Assembly (NCBI RefSeq): GCF_023008405.1
Contig: NZ_CP095376.1
Span: 5,666,001-5,730,000 of the forward strand
Length of the DNA stretch: 64,000 nucleotides
From: Amycolatopsis sp. FBCC-B4732
GTDB taxonomy: Bacteria > Actinomycetota > Actinomycetes > Mycobacteriales > Pseudonocardiaceae
Reading direction: 5' to 3'
Part shown: positions 1-8,144 of the stretch, in pieces
Position numbering within the stretch: the stretch's first letter is position 1
Layout: each line of letters opens with the position of its first letter
Program-made: the position numbers and the translations under genes
Notes under the pieces: model-generated
What the model was told of the DNA's origin: nothing
What the model saw: the letters and a program-made list of their open reading frames with translations, nothing else
The model's database searches: none

Positions 1-425
1 ACGCCCGGCCAGAGCCGCTTCGCCGTCGCGTAGGCCCGGCGCTGCTGGTACGGCCGCGTCACCAGCGTCACGGACCGGATTTCCCGCCCGGCCAGCAGCC
101 GGCGGGTGAACGCGATGTTGTCGCCGGTGTTGCGGGCCTCGGGCTCCACCAGGATCACGTCGTCCGGGACGCCGAGTTCCCGCGCGATGTCGCGGTAGTG
201 CACCGCTTCCCCGCGCGGGAAGCGCTCGATCGTCGTCGGCGCGTTCGCCCCGGTGAACACGACCAGCGGGAACCGGCCGGCGTGGAACAGCTCCGCCGTG
301 TGCACGGCGACGCCGGGGTCCCGGCTGCCGAGCCCGACGCCGACGTCGGAGCGGCGCGGCTCGTGCCGCAGGTCGTGGTACGCCCACAGCGTCGCGACGT
401 CGGCGCGGAGGTGCTCCGGCAGCAT
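1..425 (-). CDS. YdcF/SanA-like DUF218 protein (3' end outside window)
   Basis: The visible N-terminal 141 residues begin MLPEHLRADVATLWAYHDL and run off the left edge. They contain GVGLGSRDPGVA, then VVFTGANAPTT, then VEPEARNTGDNIAFTRRLL, which is the pattern of the DUF218 fold seen in YdcF, SanA and ElyC: an N-terminal strand with GxGSxD, a central FTG and an E..A.NT..NA block. In characterised relatives this fold acts in envelope or polyprenyl-phosphate metabolism, but no specific substrate can be read here. The ATG overlaps the stop of the upstream S15 peptidase by one base (TGATG), so the two are very likely co-translated. There is no signal peptide, so a cytosolic YdcF-type protein is more likely than membrane-anchored ElyC. 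Confidence 0.75.
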   Translation of the reverse strand, partial: MLPEHLRADVATLWAYHDLRHEPRRSDVGVGLGSRDPGVAVHTAELFHAGRFPLVVFTGANAPTTIERFPRGEAVHYRDIARELGVPDDVILVEPEARNTGDNIAFTRRLLAGREIRSVTLVTRPYQQRRAYATAKRLWPG

Positions 426-2224
426 CAGCCGAACGCGGCTCGCAGCGCCGGCTTGCCGCCCGTCACCGGGAGCGTCACCGACGTCCTCGTCAGGTCGAGC
501 GCCAGCCCCGCGCCCGGCTTCGGCCGCAGCGTGTAGTCGTGGTCGCTGGAGGCGAGCAGGAACTCGAGCCGGTGGCCGGCGGCGAGGACGTAGTCCTTCG
601 GCATCAGCTCGACGCCGATCCGGTAGGTCTGCCCGGGCGTGATCGGCTCGGTGCGGGAAGGCGACGTGCGGTTCTGCGGGTCGGTCCAGCCGCGGCTGAT
701 CACGTGCGACGTGCCGTCGGGGGCGCGGTCGAGCAGGATCGCGGAGACGTTCGCCGCGGTCCGGTCGAAGGCCAGCGCGAGGTCGGCGCGGGCGGTGCCG
801 GAGAGCCGTACGGACTGCTTCGCCGCCGAAGTCGCGTACAGCAGGCGGTTCCCGGACGAAGCCGCGCCGGCCAGCTGCTCGATCGTCTTCGAGGAGTCGT
901 CGGCGAGGATTTCGACGGCCGCCTTGCCCGGCACCGGGTTGCGCGTGTCGATGGCGCCCTTCGACCGGCCGCCCGGCCACGGGTAGACGCGGACGTCGGC
1001 GGTGCCCGGCGCCGGCCAGTCGGCTTCGTCGGTCCACGAGAGGTCTTCGCGCTGGATGGTCGCCTTCGGCTCGTCCTGGATGCCGTTGCCGACGCCGTAG
1101 AGGTAGTGCGACATCCACTTGTTGAGCGTGGCGAGCCAGACGTCGCGCCGCAGCGAGTACGGGTCGGCGTGGCCGGACTGGTGCAGCCAGATCTTGTGCT
1201 CGACGCCGTGCGCCTTGAGCGCTTCGTACCACTCGGCGACCTGGTCGGTCTTGACGTTCCAGTCGTTGAGGCCGTGCACCGCGAGCACCGACGCGTGCAC
1301 CTTCGCGACGTCGTTGCGGTAGTTGCGGACGTCCCAGAACGGCGTGTAGTCGCCGGTCAGGCGGTCCTGGTCGCGGGTCAGCGCGTCGATCACCGGGCGG
1401 CAGACCTGCCGGTCGGCGCGGGTGTGGACGTACTCGGCGAGCACGTCGGCGTCCTCGCCCTGGTAGCCGCCGGCCGCCACGACGGCGCCGTCGTTGCGGT
1501 AGTACTGGTACCAGCTGGAGATCGCGGCGATCGGGACGATCGTCTCCAGGCCTTCGACACCGGTGCTCGCGACGGCGTTGGGCAGCGTCCCGTTGTAGGA
1601 CACGCCCATCATGCCGGTCTTGCCGGTGCTCCAGTCGGCCTTCGCCGCGGCGCCGTTCGCGTCCTTCGCGGCGGTGCGGCCGTTGAGCCAGTCGACGACC
1701 GAGCGCGCGCCGATCGTCTCGTTGACGTCGCCGGTGGTCGGGCAGCCGGTCGAGAGGCCGCTGCCGAGCGATTCGCCGTAGACGACGGCGAAGCCGCGCG
1801 CGGTGAAGTAGTCCTGGTAGCGCCAGGTGATCGGGGTGGCGGGGCCGACCCCGTGCGCGGCGACGCGCGGGCCTTCCGGACCGCGGGCGTACCCCGGCGC
1901 GTACAGCTCGACGTCGACGTTGTGGTTCGCGACGTCGTTGCCGCCGGCGTAGTACGGGCTGGCCTGGTAGACGACGGGGACCTTCATCCCCTGCTGCGTG
2001 GCGCGCGGCCGGACGACCTGGGCGTGCACGAGGTCGTCGGCGCCGTCGTGGTCGCTGTCGACCGGCGCGGTGACCCAGACGTCTTCGCGCACGACGTCGG
2101 CCGGGTTGAACACCGGTTGCGCCTGGCCGCCGGAGAACACCGGCGCGGGTGGATCGGCGGCTTCCGCGGCGACCGCGGTCAGCGGCAGTGCGAGGACGGC
2201 GGCGAGCACGACTGCGGCTTTCAC
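425..2224 (-). CDS. Secreted Xaa-Pro dipeptidyl-peptidase, S15 family
   Basis: This is a 599-residue alpha/beta-hydrolase. The GTG start at 2224 is chosen because it opens directly into a Sec signal peptide (MKAAVVLAAVLALPLTAVAAEA, cut after AEA) and follows a G-rich ribosome site. The nucleophile motif is GVSYNG with Ser209. The likely acid is Asp321 in HGLNDWN and the likely base His352 in QSGHADP, in the order expected for peptidase family S15 (PepX/CocE). The C-terminal part, with LALAFDRTAANVSAILL and YRIGVELMPKDYVL, fits the family's jelly-roll domain. It should release N-terminal X-Pro dipeptides outside the cell. An acyl esterase of the CocE branch is the alternative. It is followed with one-base overlap by the YdcF-like gene. 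Confidence 0.85.
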   Translation of the reverse strand: MKAAVVLAAVLALPLTAVAAEAADPPAPVFSGGQAQPVFNPADVVREDVWVTAPVDSDHDGADDLVHAQVVRPRATQQGMKVPVVYQASPYYAGGNDVANHNVDVELYAPGYARGPEGPRVAAHGVGPATPITWRYQDYFTARGFAVVYGESLGSGLSTGCPTTGDVNETIGARSVVDWLNGRTAAKDANGAAAKADWSTGKTGMMGVSYNGTLPNAVASTGVEGLETIVPIAAISSWYQYYRNDGAVVAAGGYQGEDADVLAEYVHTRADRQVCRPVIDALTRDQDRLTGDYTPFWDVRNYRNDVAKVHASVLAVHGLNDWNVKTDQVAEWYEALKAHGVEHKIWLHQSGHADPYSLRRDVWLATLNKWMSHYLYGVGNGIQDEPKATIQREDLSWTDEADWPAPGTADVRVYPWPGGRSKGAIDTRNPVPGKAAVEILADDSSKTIEQLAGAASSGNRLLYATSAAKQSVRLSGTARADLALAFDRTAANVSAILLDRAPDGTSHVISRGWTDPQNRTSPSRTEPITPGQTYRIGVELMPKDYVLAAGHRLEFLLASSDHDYTLRPKPGAGLALDLTRTSVTLPVTGGKPALRAAFG

Positions 2225-2308
2225 ACAAACCCCCAAGCCGGGCGAAGCGGACGAGGTCCGACACTTCCGTCCCGGCCTCCGGGGTGTCAAGAGACTAACG
2301 TCGGAGGC

Positions 2309-3865
2309 ATGCCGACCGTGGAAGCTCCGATCGCCGCCGTGACCGTCCACCCGCAGCAGGCCCGCATCACCCGCCGGGGGAAAGCGCCGCTGGACGGCGG
2401 GCCGCGCCTGACGTTCGCGGGCCTGCCCCTGGCCCTCGACCCGGCTTCGGTGCGCGTCACCGGCACGGGCCCGGCGCTGATCACCGGGGTGGACGTGCGG
2501 ACCGAGCGGCACGCGTCGCCGGCCGACGCGGCGTTGCGCGCGCTCGTCGAGCAGCGGCGCGCGGACCAGGCGACGCTCGACGGCGTCGTGGACGACGAAG
2601 CGGCCGAAGCGATGAAGGTGGATCTGCTGACTTCGCTGGCGAAGCGGAGCGGAGGCAGCTTCGCGAAGGCGCTGGCGGCCGGGACGGCGGAGCCCGCGCG
2701 GGTGGGCGAGGTGACGGACGCGCTGAGCTCGCGGCTGGCCGCGGCGCTGAAGTCCCGGCGGGTGCTGTCGGATCGGATCACCCGCCTGCGCGAGGACCTC
2801 GCGGCGTTGGACCGGCGGATCGGCGAGCACAGCGCACAGTCCGAAGAGGACAGTACTTCGGTGGTGGTGGAGCTGGAGATCTCGGATCCGGCCGGATCGG
2901 CGGAGCTGGAACTGTCCTATGTGGTCCCCGGGGCGAGCTGGGAGCCGGGGTACGACATCCGGGTGCGCGGGACCGGCGTGACCGTGGTGTCGTACGGGCT
3001 GGTCAGCCAGTACACGGGCGAGGACTGGCCGGAGTGCGAACTCGCTTTGTCGACCGCGCGGCCCGCGGTTTCGGTGGTGGTACCGGAGCTTTCGCCGTGG
3101 TACCTGGATCGGGTGCACCCGGCTCCGGCGGCTCCGGCGGCGGCGTACGGGGGTTCGGGCGGCGGGATTCCGGAAGGCGCGCGGATGGCCCGGTTCGCGA
3201 TGGCTGCTCCCGCGATGGCACCGAAGCTGGCTTCGGTCGAGCAGGGGACGACGGCGGTGACGTACCGGCCTTCGCGTCCGGTGGCGGTGCCTTCGGGGGC
3301 CCAGGGGCACCGGACGACGTTAGCTTCGCTTTCGCTCACGGCCGTTTTGGGTTACGTGACCGCGCCGGTGCTGGCGGAGGAGGCTTATCTGCGGGCTGTG
3401 GTGGTCAATTCCTCTTCGCTTGCCCTGCGGCCCGGACGGGCTTCGGTGTTTCACGAGGCGGAGTTCGTGGGGACGACTGTGCTGGAACCGTGGGCTCCCG
3501 GGGAGGAGCTGGAATTGGCGCTGGGGGTCGACGACCGGATCCGGGTCGAACGGGAACTGGTGCGGCGTTCCGCGTCGAAGGCGGTCATGGGCGGGCAGAA
3601 GCGGCGTGAGGTGGAGTACCGGATTTCGGTGGGGAACCACGGGCCTCGGGAGGCCGTGGTGACGGTGCTGGACCAGGCACCGGTTTCCCGGGACGACGCG
3701 GTGACGGTGAAGGACGTGAAGACTTCGCCGGAGCCGGTGGAGACTTCGGCGCTGGGTGAGTTCACGTGGAAGCTGACGCTGGCGGCTGGGGAGACCGGTG
3801 AGGTGAAGCTGGCTTACCGGGTGGATGTGGCGAAGGGGGTGGAGTTGTCGGGGTGGCGGGAATGA
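2309..3865 (+). CDS. DUF4139 domain protein (MuiA-like)
   Basis: The protein has 518 residues and starts at ATG 2309, four to five bases after a clean GGAGG (2303-2307). The N-terminal block VEAPIAAVTVHPQQARITRR matches the DUF4140 beta-domain. A helical, coiled-coil-prone middle (about residues 70-170) and a C-terminal DUF4139 domain starting near SYVVPGASWEPGYDIR follow. A low-complexity Pro/Ala/Gly insert (about 270-310) interrupts the C-terminal domain. There is no signal peptide. The family includes mucoidy inhibitor A, but its biochemical role is not established, so none is assigned. The stop overlaps the ATG of the Shedu gene in an ATGA, so expression of the two is probably coupled. 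Confidence 0.8.
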   Translation: MPTVEAPIAAVTVHPQQARITRRGKAPLDGGPRLTFAGLPLALDPASVRVTGTGPALITGVDVRTERHASPADAALRALVEQRRADQATLDGVVDDEAAEAMKVDLLTSLAKRSGGSFAKALAAGTAEPARVGEVTDALSSRLAAALKSRRVLSDRITRLREDLAALDRRIGEHSAQSEEDSTSVVVELEISDPAGSAELELSYVVPGASWEPGYDIRVRGTGVTVVSYGLVSQYTGEDWPECELALSTARPAVSVVVPELSPWYLDRVHPAPAAPAAAYGGSGGGIPEGARMARFAMAAPAMAPKLASVEQGTTAVTYRPSRPVAVPSGAQGHRTTLASLSLTAVLGYVTAPVLAEEAYLRAVVVNSSSLALRPGRASVFHEAEFVGTTVLEPWAPGEELELALGVDDRIRVERELVRRSASKAVMGGQKRREVEYRISVGNHGPREAVVTVLDQAPVSRDDAVTVKDVKTSPEPVETSALGEFTWKLTLAAGETGEVKLAYRVDVAKGVELSGWRE

Positions 3866-5064
3866 ACGTCCGAGTCGACTACGCACTCGAAAGGCAGATC
3901 GAGCAGACCGAACAACAAGCTCGGGGCGAAGACGTCAAAGCCGCGATTGCGGCCGCGCTGGGCTACCTGCGAAGTGGCAAACGAGGCAATCGACGCGGCG
4001 GGCAAAGACTGGTTCATCTGCTGGAAGTCGCTCGCCTTCGCGCAACAGAGGACGACGAGTGGCAGGTCGTCCGCCTTCTACAGGACGCATTGGACTACTG
4101 CGAAGGCCGGTCGTCCAAGCCGGAGTTCGAAGAACGCTTCCTCCTCTTCCAGGACGGTGCGCGCAAGAAGAGCAATCTGAACTTGTTCCGGGGCGTCATG
4201 CGGGCGACCTCCCAGTACGTGGAAGGATGCGGACGCGAAATCCTGGAAGGCCGGCCGGATATCACCGCGGACGAACTCCTCCGCGAACTCGTCTCCTTGG
4301 CCGCCGACGGTGCATTCGCCGAAGCTCCCGATGACCGGCCGGGCCGTTACCGGGTCGTCCGAGGGCGGGCCGAAATGGCGCTCTGGCTCGAGCAGGTGTT
4401 CCGCAACCGGATCGATGTCGAAGATCCGGCCGAAGCCGCACGGGCAGTGGCGACCTCGCCGGATGCCCTGGCCGTGCTCGCGGACGAGGATCACGCGCAG
4501 ATGATTCTCCGTGCCGCGGAATTGAAGCGGCAAGCCGCCGGTCTCGACGAACTGCGCAGGATCGCCGAGGACCCCGCTGCCTCCGAAGCAGACTTGCACC
4601 TCCTCTTGCGGCAAAACATCTGGATCTTCGGCGGCCGATTCCTCGGCGAAGCCGCTGAACGCCGCCTGACCGCGGGCAACGAACTCGATATTCCCCTGAT
4701 CAGGGCGGACGGTGCGCTTCATGTCGTCGAGCTGAAGCGTTCGATGCAAGTGCGTGCACTGGTGAAGCGCCACCGCAATGCGTGGGTTCCGACCGCGGAA
4801 GTACACGACGCCGTCGGTCAGGCGATCAACTACCTCGTGTCCCTCGACGAGGAACGGCACGAAATCCGGCGGAGGTTCGGGATCGAGACTCGTCGTGCCG
4901 ACGCGCTGGTGCTGATCGGACACCCGAAGGTGCAGCCGGATGTCTCCGAAGAAGACATCAACGACACGCTGCGGACGCTGAACTCACACACCAACCGGGT
5001 CGAGGTTCTCACCTACAAAGACCTGATCGACAGCGCCGAGCGAGCACTGCTGGGCATGAAGTGA
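3862..5064 (+). CDS. Shedu-type anti-phage nuclease (DUF4263/SduA C-terminal domain)
   Basis: The protein has 400 residues. The C-terminal half carries the pattern of the Shedu (SduA) nuclease domain of the PD-(D/E)xK superfamily: LLRQNIWIFGGRFLGE at about 250-265, then Asp276 in NELDIPL, Glu290-Leu-Lys292 in VVELKR, and Gln320 in VGQAINYL. The N-terminal 230 residues are helical and charged with no domain I recognise, as is usual for Shedu proteins, where this part varies between subtypes. In characterised systems Shedu is a single-gene defence protein that cuts DNA during phage infection. The ATG at 3862 overlaps the preceding stop (ATGA). Codon use is visibly less GC-rich than in flanking genes, with AAC, GAA, AAA and ATT common, which suggests horizontal transfer. 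A strong hairpin follows the stop. Confidence 0.83.
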   Translation: MNVRVDYALERQIEQTEQQARGEDVKAAIAAALGYLRSGKRGNRRGGQRLVHLLEVARLRATEDDEWQVVRLLQDALDYCEGRSSKPEFEERFLLFQDGARKKSNLNLFRGVMRATSQYVEGCGREILEGRPDITADELLRELVSLAADGAFAEAPDDRPGRYRVVRGRAEMALWLEQVFRNRIDVEDPAEAARAVATSPDALAVLADEDHAQMILRAAELKRQAAGLDELRRIAEDPAASEADLHLLLRQNIWIFGGRFLGEAAERRLTAGNELDIPLIRADGALHVVELKRSMQVRALVKRHRNAWVPTAEVHDAVGQAINYLVSLDEERHEIRRRFGIETRRADALVLIGHPKVQPDVSEEDINDTLRTLNSHTNRVEVLTYKDLIDSAERALLGMK

Positions 5065-5065
5065 G

Positions 5066-5092
5066 CCGGCTCGCCCGCACGGGGCGAGCCGG
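5066..5092. terminator. Bidirectional hairpin terminator
   Basis: A perfect 11-bp stem (CCGGCTCGCCC at 5066-5076 with its complement at 5082-5092) encloses a five-base loop, two bases after the Shedu stop and nine before the convergent CBS gene's stop. There is no T-tract, as is common in high-GC actinobacteria. Confidence 0.75.
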
Positions 5093-5101
5093 ACACCGAC
5101 G

Positions 5102-5533
5102 TCAGCCCTGGGCGATGTAGTTCTGTAGCTGTTCCTGGCTCTGCTCCAGCTGCTCCATCCGGTTCTTCACCACGTCCCCGATGGACACGATCCCCGCCAG
5201 GTGGCCGTCCGCCAGGACCGGTACGTGGCGGATGCGGCGCTCCGTCATCAGGACCGACAGCTGGTCCACCGAGTCGTCCGGGGAGCAGCTCGCCACCAGC
5301 TTCGTCATGATCTCCGAAACCTGGCCGTCCAGCAGAGCCGGGCCTCGCTCGTTCAGGCGGCGGACCACGTCGCGCTCCGAGACGATGCCCGCGATCGAGC
5401 CGTCGGGGGCGACGACCACCATCGCGCCGACGTTGTGTTCGGCCAGGGCGGTCAGCAGTGTGGTCACCGTGGTTTCCGGGGTGACCGTCGCGACCGCGGT
5501 CCCCTTCGTGCGCAGCAGATCCGCAATCCGCAT
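5102..5533 (-). CDS. Tandem CBS-domain protein
   Basis: This 143-residue protein consists almost wholly of two CBS motifs. The first is about residues 7-66 (TVTPETTVTTLLTALAEHNV, GIVSERDVVRRL) and the second about 75-130 (VASCSPDDSVDQLSVLM, HVPVLADGHLAGIVSIGDVV). Such stand-alone pairs form a Bateman module that binds adenosine nucleotides and senses energy state; actinobacterial relatives often belong to hypoxia or stress regulons. A short Gln-rich helix ends the protein. It is transcribed alone and converges on the Shedu gene across a shared hairpin. Confidence 0.88.
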   Translation of the reverse strand: MRIADLLRTKGTAVATVTPETTVTTLLTALAEHNVGAMVVVAPDGSIAGIVSERDVVRRLNERGPALLDGQVSEIMTKLVASCSPDDSVDQLSVLMTERRIRHVPVLADGHLAGIVSIGDVVKNRMEQLEQSQEQLQNYIAQG

Positions 5534-5635
5534 GGCGATCCTTCCCGTCGGTGAGCTGGATCACCACAGGGTAGGTGCCACCGGCACCGGGCGAAAGTCC
5601 GGCAAACGGGGCGTGTTCGTGGTATTCGAACCGAT

Positions 5636-6082
5636 TCAGCCGAGGCGTTCGGCCAGGCCGTCCAGTGCCGAGCGGATTCCGGCCGCGTAATCGTCGTCGC
5701 AGAGGGCGTCGAGGCGGGCCCGGGCCAGGGCCAGCTGCTCGCGGGCGGCCGCGAGGTCACCCAGTTTGCGGTAGTCCTCGCCCAGGTTGAGGTGCAGCGA
5801 CGGGTAGAACCCGCGCACCGCCAGGGACGCGTGGTACTCCTGGGCCCGCGAGTCGGTCAGGGAATCCGCCGCCGCCAGTGCGCGCAGGTCCCACTCGAGC
5901 TCTTCGGCCGGGTCGTCGCAGACGTCGGCCATGTGGTGCGCCAGTGCGACGCGGTGCAGCGGGTCGCCGTCCGGGCCGATCGAGTCCCACAACGCCGTGA
6001 ACGTCGCGTACGCGCCCGCGCGGTCGCCGCCGATGTGCTGACGCAGACCGGCGTCGATCGCCACCATCACGTCGTCGGTCAT
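5636..6082 (-). CDS. TPR-like protein coupled to MocR regulator
   Basis: The protein has 148 helical residues, opening MTDDVMVAIDAGLRQHIGGDR. Paired helices such as LHRVALAHHMADVCD, SLHLNLGEDYRKLGDLAAAREQLALARARLDAL resemble tetratricopeptide repeats, with the second repeat (about 95-130) the clearest. The start at 6082 overlaps the stop of the MocR-family gene (ATGA), so the two are made together. TPR proteins are adaptors. A role with the regulator is inferred from the coupling only. Confidence 0.7.
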   Translation of the reverse strand: MTDDVMVAIDAGLRQHIGGDRAGAYATFTALWDSIGPDGDPLHRVALAHHMADVCDDPAEELEWDLRALAAADSLTDSRAQEYHASLAVRGFYPSLHLNLGEDYRKLGDLAAAREQLALARARLDALCDDDYAAGIRSALDGLAERLG

Positions 6083-7488
6083 GCCGCTCCCCCGTCCGCC
6101 AGTGCCCGCAGCCGGGCCAGTCCCGGCTCGATCCGCTCGGCCGCGACCGCACCGTAACCGAACACCAGCCCGTGCCGCCGCTCCCCCACCCCGAAGTCCC
6201 CCAACGAGTACAGCCGTACGCCGTGCCGCCGGGCCGCGCGGACCAGCGGACCGCAATCCGACGGCGCCACCGCGCTCAGGTGCAGGCCCGCCGACGACGG
6301 CAACGGCGTCAGGAAGTCCGCGAACGAAGCCAGCGACCGGGACAGCAGCTCGTGCCGCTCCCGGTACACCTTCCGCATCCGCCGGACGTGCCGGGCGAAG
6401 CCGCCTTCGGCCATGAACGCCGCCAGCGCCGCCTGTTCGACGTTCGGCGCGTGCCAGTCGGTCAGGTACCGGGCCTTGACCAACGCGGGCACGAGCGACG
6501 GCGGCGCGATGAGGAAACCCAGCCGCAGCGCGGGCGAAAGCACCTTCGAGAACGAGCCGACGTACACGACCCGGCCGCGGGAATCGAGGCTGTGCAACGG
6601 TTCCAGCGGCCGCCCGGTGTAGCGGAACTCGGTGTCGTAGTCGTCCTCGACGAGCACCGCGTCGTTCCGCTCGGCCCAGTCGAGCAGCTCGAGCCGCCGG
6701 TCCAGCGACATCGACAGCCCCAGCGGGTACTGGTGCGACGGCGTCACGTACACCAGCCGCGTCCCGGCCGGGATCGCGCCGACGACTATGCCGGACGCGT
6801 CCACCGGCACCGGCGCGACCCGGATCCCCCGCGCGGCGAGCACCAGCCGCGGCGGCGGGTAACCGGGGTCCTCGACGGCGGCGAGGTCACCGGTGCGCAG
6901 CAGCACGCGCGCGACCAGGTCGGTCGTCTGCTGCGCGCCCGCGGTCACGACGACCTGCGCCGCGCTCGCCCGTACGTCCCGCGACACCGCCACGTGCCGC
7001 GCGATCTCGGTGCGCAGCGACGCCAGCCCCTGCGGGTCGCCGTAGGTCATCAGGTCAGCTTGCCCGGCGCGCAGCCGCTGCGTGACCAGGCGGCGCCAGG
7101 TGTCGAACGGGAACCGGGTCAGGTCGGGGACGCCGGGCCGGAAGTCGAACTCCGGCGCCGGGGCGAACGGCGCCGGGGGCGGCGGAACGGCGTCCCACTC
7201 CGGCAGCGGCCGTACGCCGGACACCGGTGAGGGCTCCGGGCGCGCCGACGCGGACGCCGTGACGAACGTGCCGGCGCCGACGCGGCCGGCCAGGAAGCCC
7301 TCGGCGGTGAGCCGGTCGTAGGCCGCGCTGACCGTCGTCCGGGAGACCGCCAGCCGCTGAGCGAGCTCACGAGTCGGCGGCAGCGCCTCCCCCGGCCGGA
7401 TCCGGCCGGCCAGGATCGCCGCGCGGAGCTGCCGGTAGATCGCGTCGCGGTGCCCGCGCGTGCCGGTCAGGTCGATGTGGATCTCCAC
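6079..7488 (-). CDS. MocR/PdxR-type GntR-aminotransferase regulator
   Basis: An N-terminal GntR winged helix (AIYRQLRAAILAGRIRPGEALPPTRELAQRL, recognition helix near SRTTVSAAYDRL) is fused to a fold-type I aminotransferase domain. That domain has the PLP lysine in YVGSFSKVLSPALRLG and an Asp-Tyr pair in VEDDYDTEFRY. MocR proteins use PLP to sense an effector and control PLP or amino-acid genes. I place the start at GTG 7488, because homologous proteins begin at the VEIHIDLTG segment and a TAGACT box lies six bases upstream, suggesting a leaderless message. An in-frame ATG at 7524 is the alternative (481 residues). A 7-bp inverted repeat at 7517-7536 covers the -35 region. The divergent neighbour is the DinB-like gene at 7572. 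Confidence 0.87.
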   Translation of the reverse strand: MEIHIDLTGTRGHRDAIYRQLRAAILAGRIRPGEALPPTRELAQRLAVSRTTVSAAYDRLTAEGFLAGRVGAGTFVTASASARPEPSPVSGVRPLPEWDAVPPPPAPFAPAPEFDFRPGVPDLTRFPFDTWRRLVTQRLRAGQADLMTYGDPQGLASLRTEIARHVAVSRDVRASAAQVVVTAGAQQTTDLVARVLLRTGDLAAVEDPGYPPPRLVLAARGIRVAPVPVDASGIVVGAIPAGTRLVYVTPSHQYPLGLSMSLDRRLELLDWAERNDAVLVEDDYDTEFRYTGRPLEPLHSLDSRGRVVYVGSFSKVLSPALRLGFLIAPPSLVPALVKARYLTDWHAPNVEQAALAAFMAEGGFARHVRRMRKVYRERHELLSRSLASFADFLTPLPSSAGLHLSAVAPSDCGPLVRAARRHGVRLYSLGDFGVGERRHGLVFGYGAVAAERIEPGLARLRALADGGAA

Positions 7489-7516
7489 CGGCGCCAGTCT
7501 AGATTGGCCCACCACA

Positions 7517-7536
7517 AGTGCCATGGATTTGGCACT
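7517..7536. promoter_or_regulatory. Palindromic operator between MocR gene and DinB-like gene
   Basis: AGTGCCA and TGGCACT form a perfect inverted repeat separated by six bases. On the minus strand TGGCAC lies 16 bases from TAGACT, a plausible -35/-10 pair for the MocR gene. On the plus strand TTGGCA lies 43 bases before the divergent ATG. A MocR protein bound here could control both genes; this is inferred from position. Confidence 0.45.
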
Positions 7537-7571
7537 GTCCGTGGTCCGCTGGCCCGCCTAGCGTGCGAGGC

Positions 7572-8144
7572 ATGGATCTCCGCGAACTCGACCGCCGCGC
7601 CCTGCTCGTCCTCGACAAGATCGTCGCGACCGTGACGCCCGCCGACCTCGCCCGCGCCACGCCGTGCGCGGGCTGGACGCTGGCCGACCTGCTCCGCCAC
7701 CAGGTCAGCGAGAACCACGCCTTCGCGACGGCCGCCCGCGAGGGCTCGGCGCCGGACTGGGATGCCGGCGAGCTCGGCGACGACGCCCAAGGCGCGTACG
7801 CGGCCTCCGTCGACGACTTCCTCGACGCCTTCGCCGACGACGCCGTGCTGGAGCGGCAGCTCACCATCAACCACTTCGGCACGTTCCCCGGCCCGGTCGC
7901 CGCCCACATGCACCTGGTCGACACCGTCGCGCACGGCTGGGACCTGGCCCGCACGCTCGGCCTGCCCTACGAGCCGGACGCCGAAGCCGTACACCTCGCC
8001 CTCGAGCTGGCCGAGCGGATCCCCGACGAAGGCCGCGAGAAGAACAACTCGTTCGCCCACAGCGTCGAGGTTCCCGCCGGCGCGAGCGAGCTCGACCGGT
8101 TCCTGGCCCTGCTCGGCCGCGATCCCGCGTGGGCGGTCAGCTGA
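7572..8144 (+). CDS. TIGR03086-family DinB-like metal-binding protein
   Basis: The protein has 190 residues, starting MDLRELDRRALLVLDKIV. The four-helix DinB/mycothiol-dependent maleylpyruvate isomerase fold is indicated by ATPCAGWTLADLLRHQVSENH near the N-terminus and HMHLVDTVAHGWDLARTLG at about 115-135. These place three histidines as candidate metal ligands. Members of this actinobacterial family are presumed mycothiol- or metal-dependent transferases; most have no known substrate. It is divergent from the MocR gene and may be its target. The last eight bases overlap the convergent metallopeptidase gene. Confidence 0.8.
   Translation: MDLRELDRRALLVLDKIVATVTPADLARATPCAGWTLADLLRHQVSENHAFATAAREGSAPDWDAGELGDDAQGAYAASVDDFLDAFADDAVLERQLTINHFGTFPGPVAAHMHLVDTVAHGWDLARTLGLPYEPDAEAVHLALELAERIPDEGREKNNSFAHSVEVPAGASELDRFLALLGRDPAWAVS

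Noticed and set aside
2225..3310. Upstream extension of the S15 peptidase frame opposite the DUF4139 gene
   Set aside because: The extension is Arg-rich and lacks motifs. The signal peptide and ribosome site fix the start at 2224.
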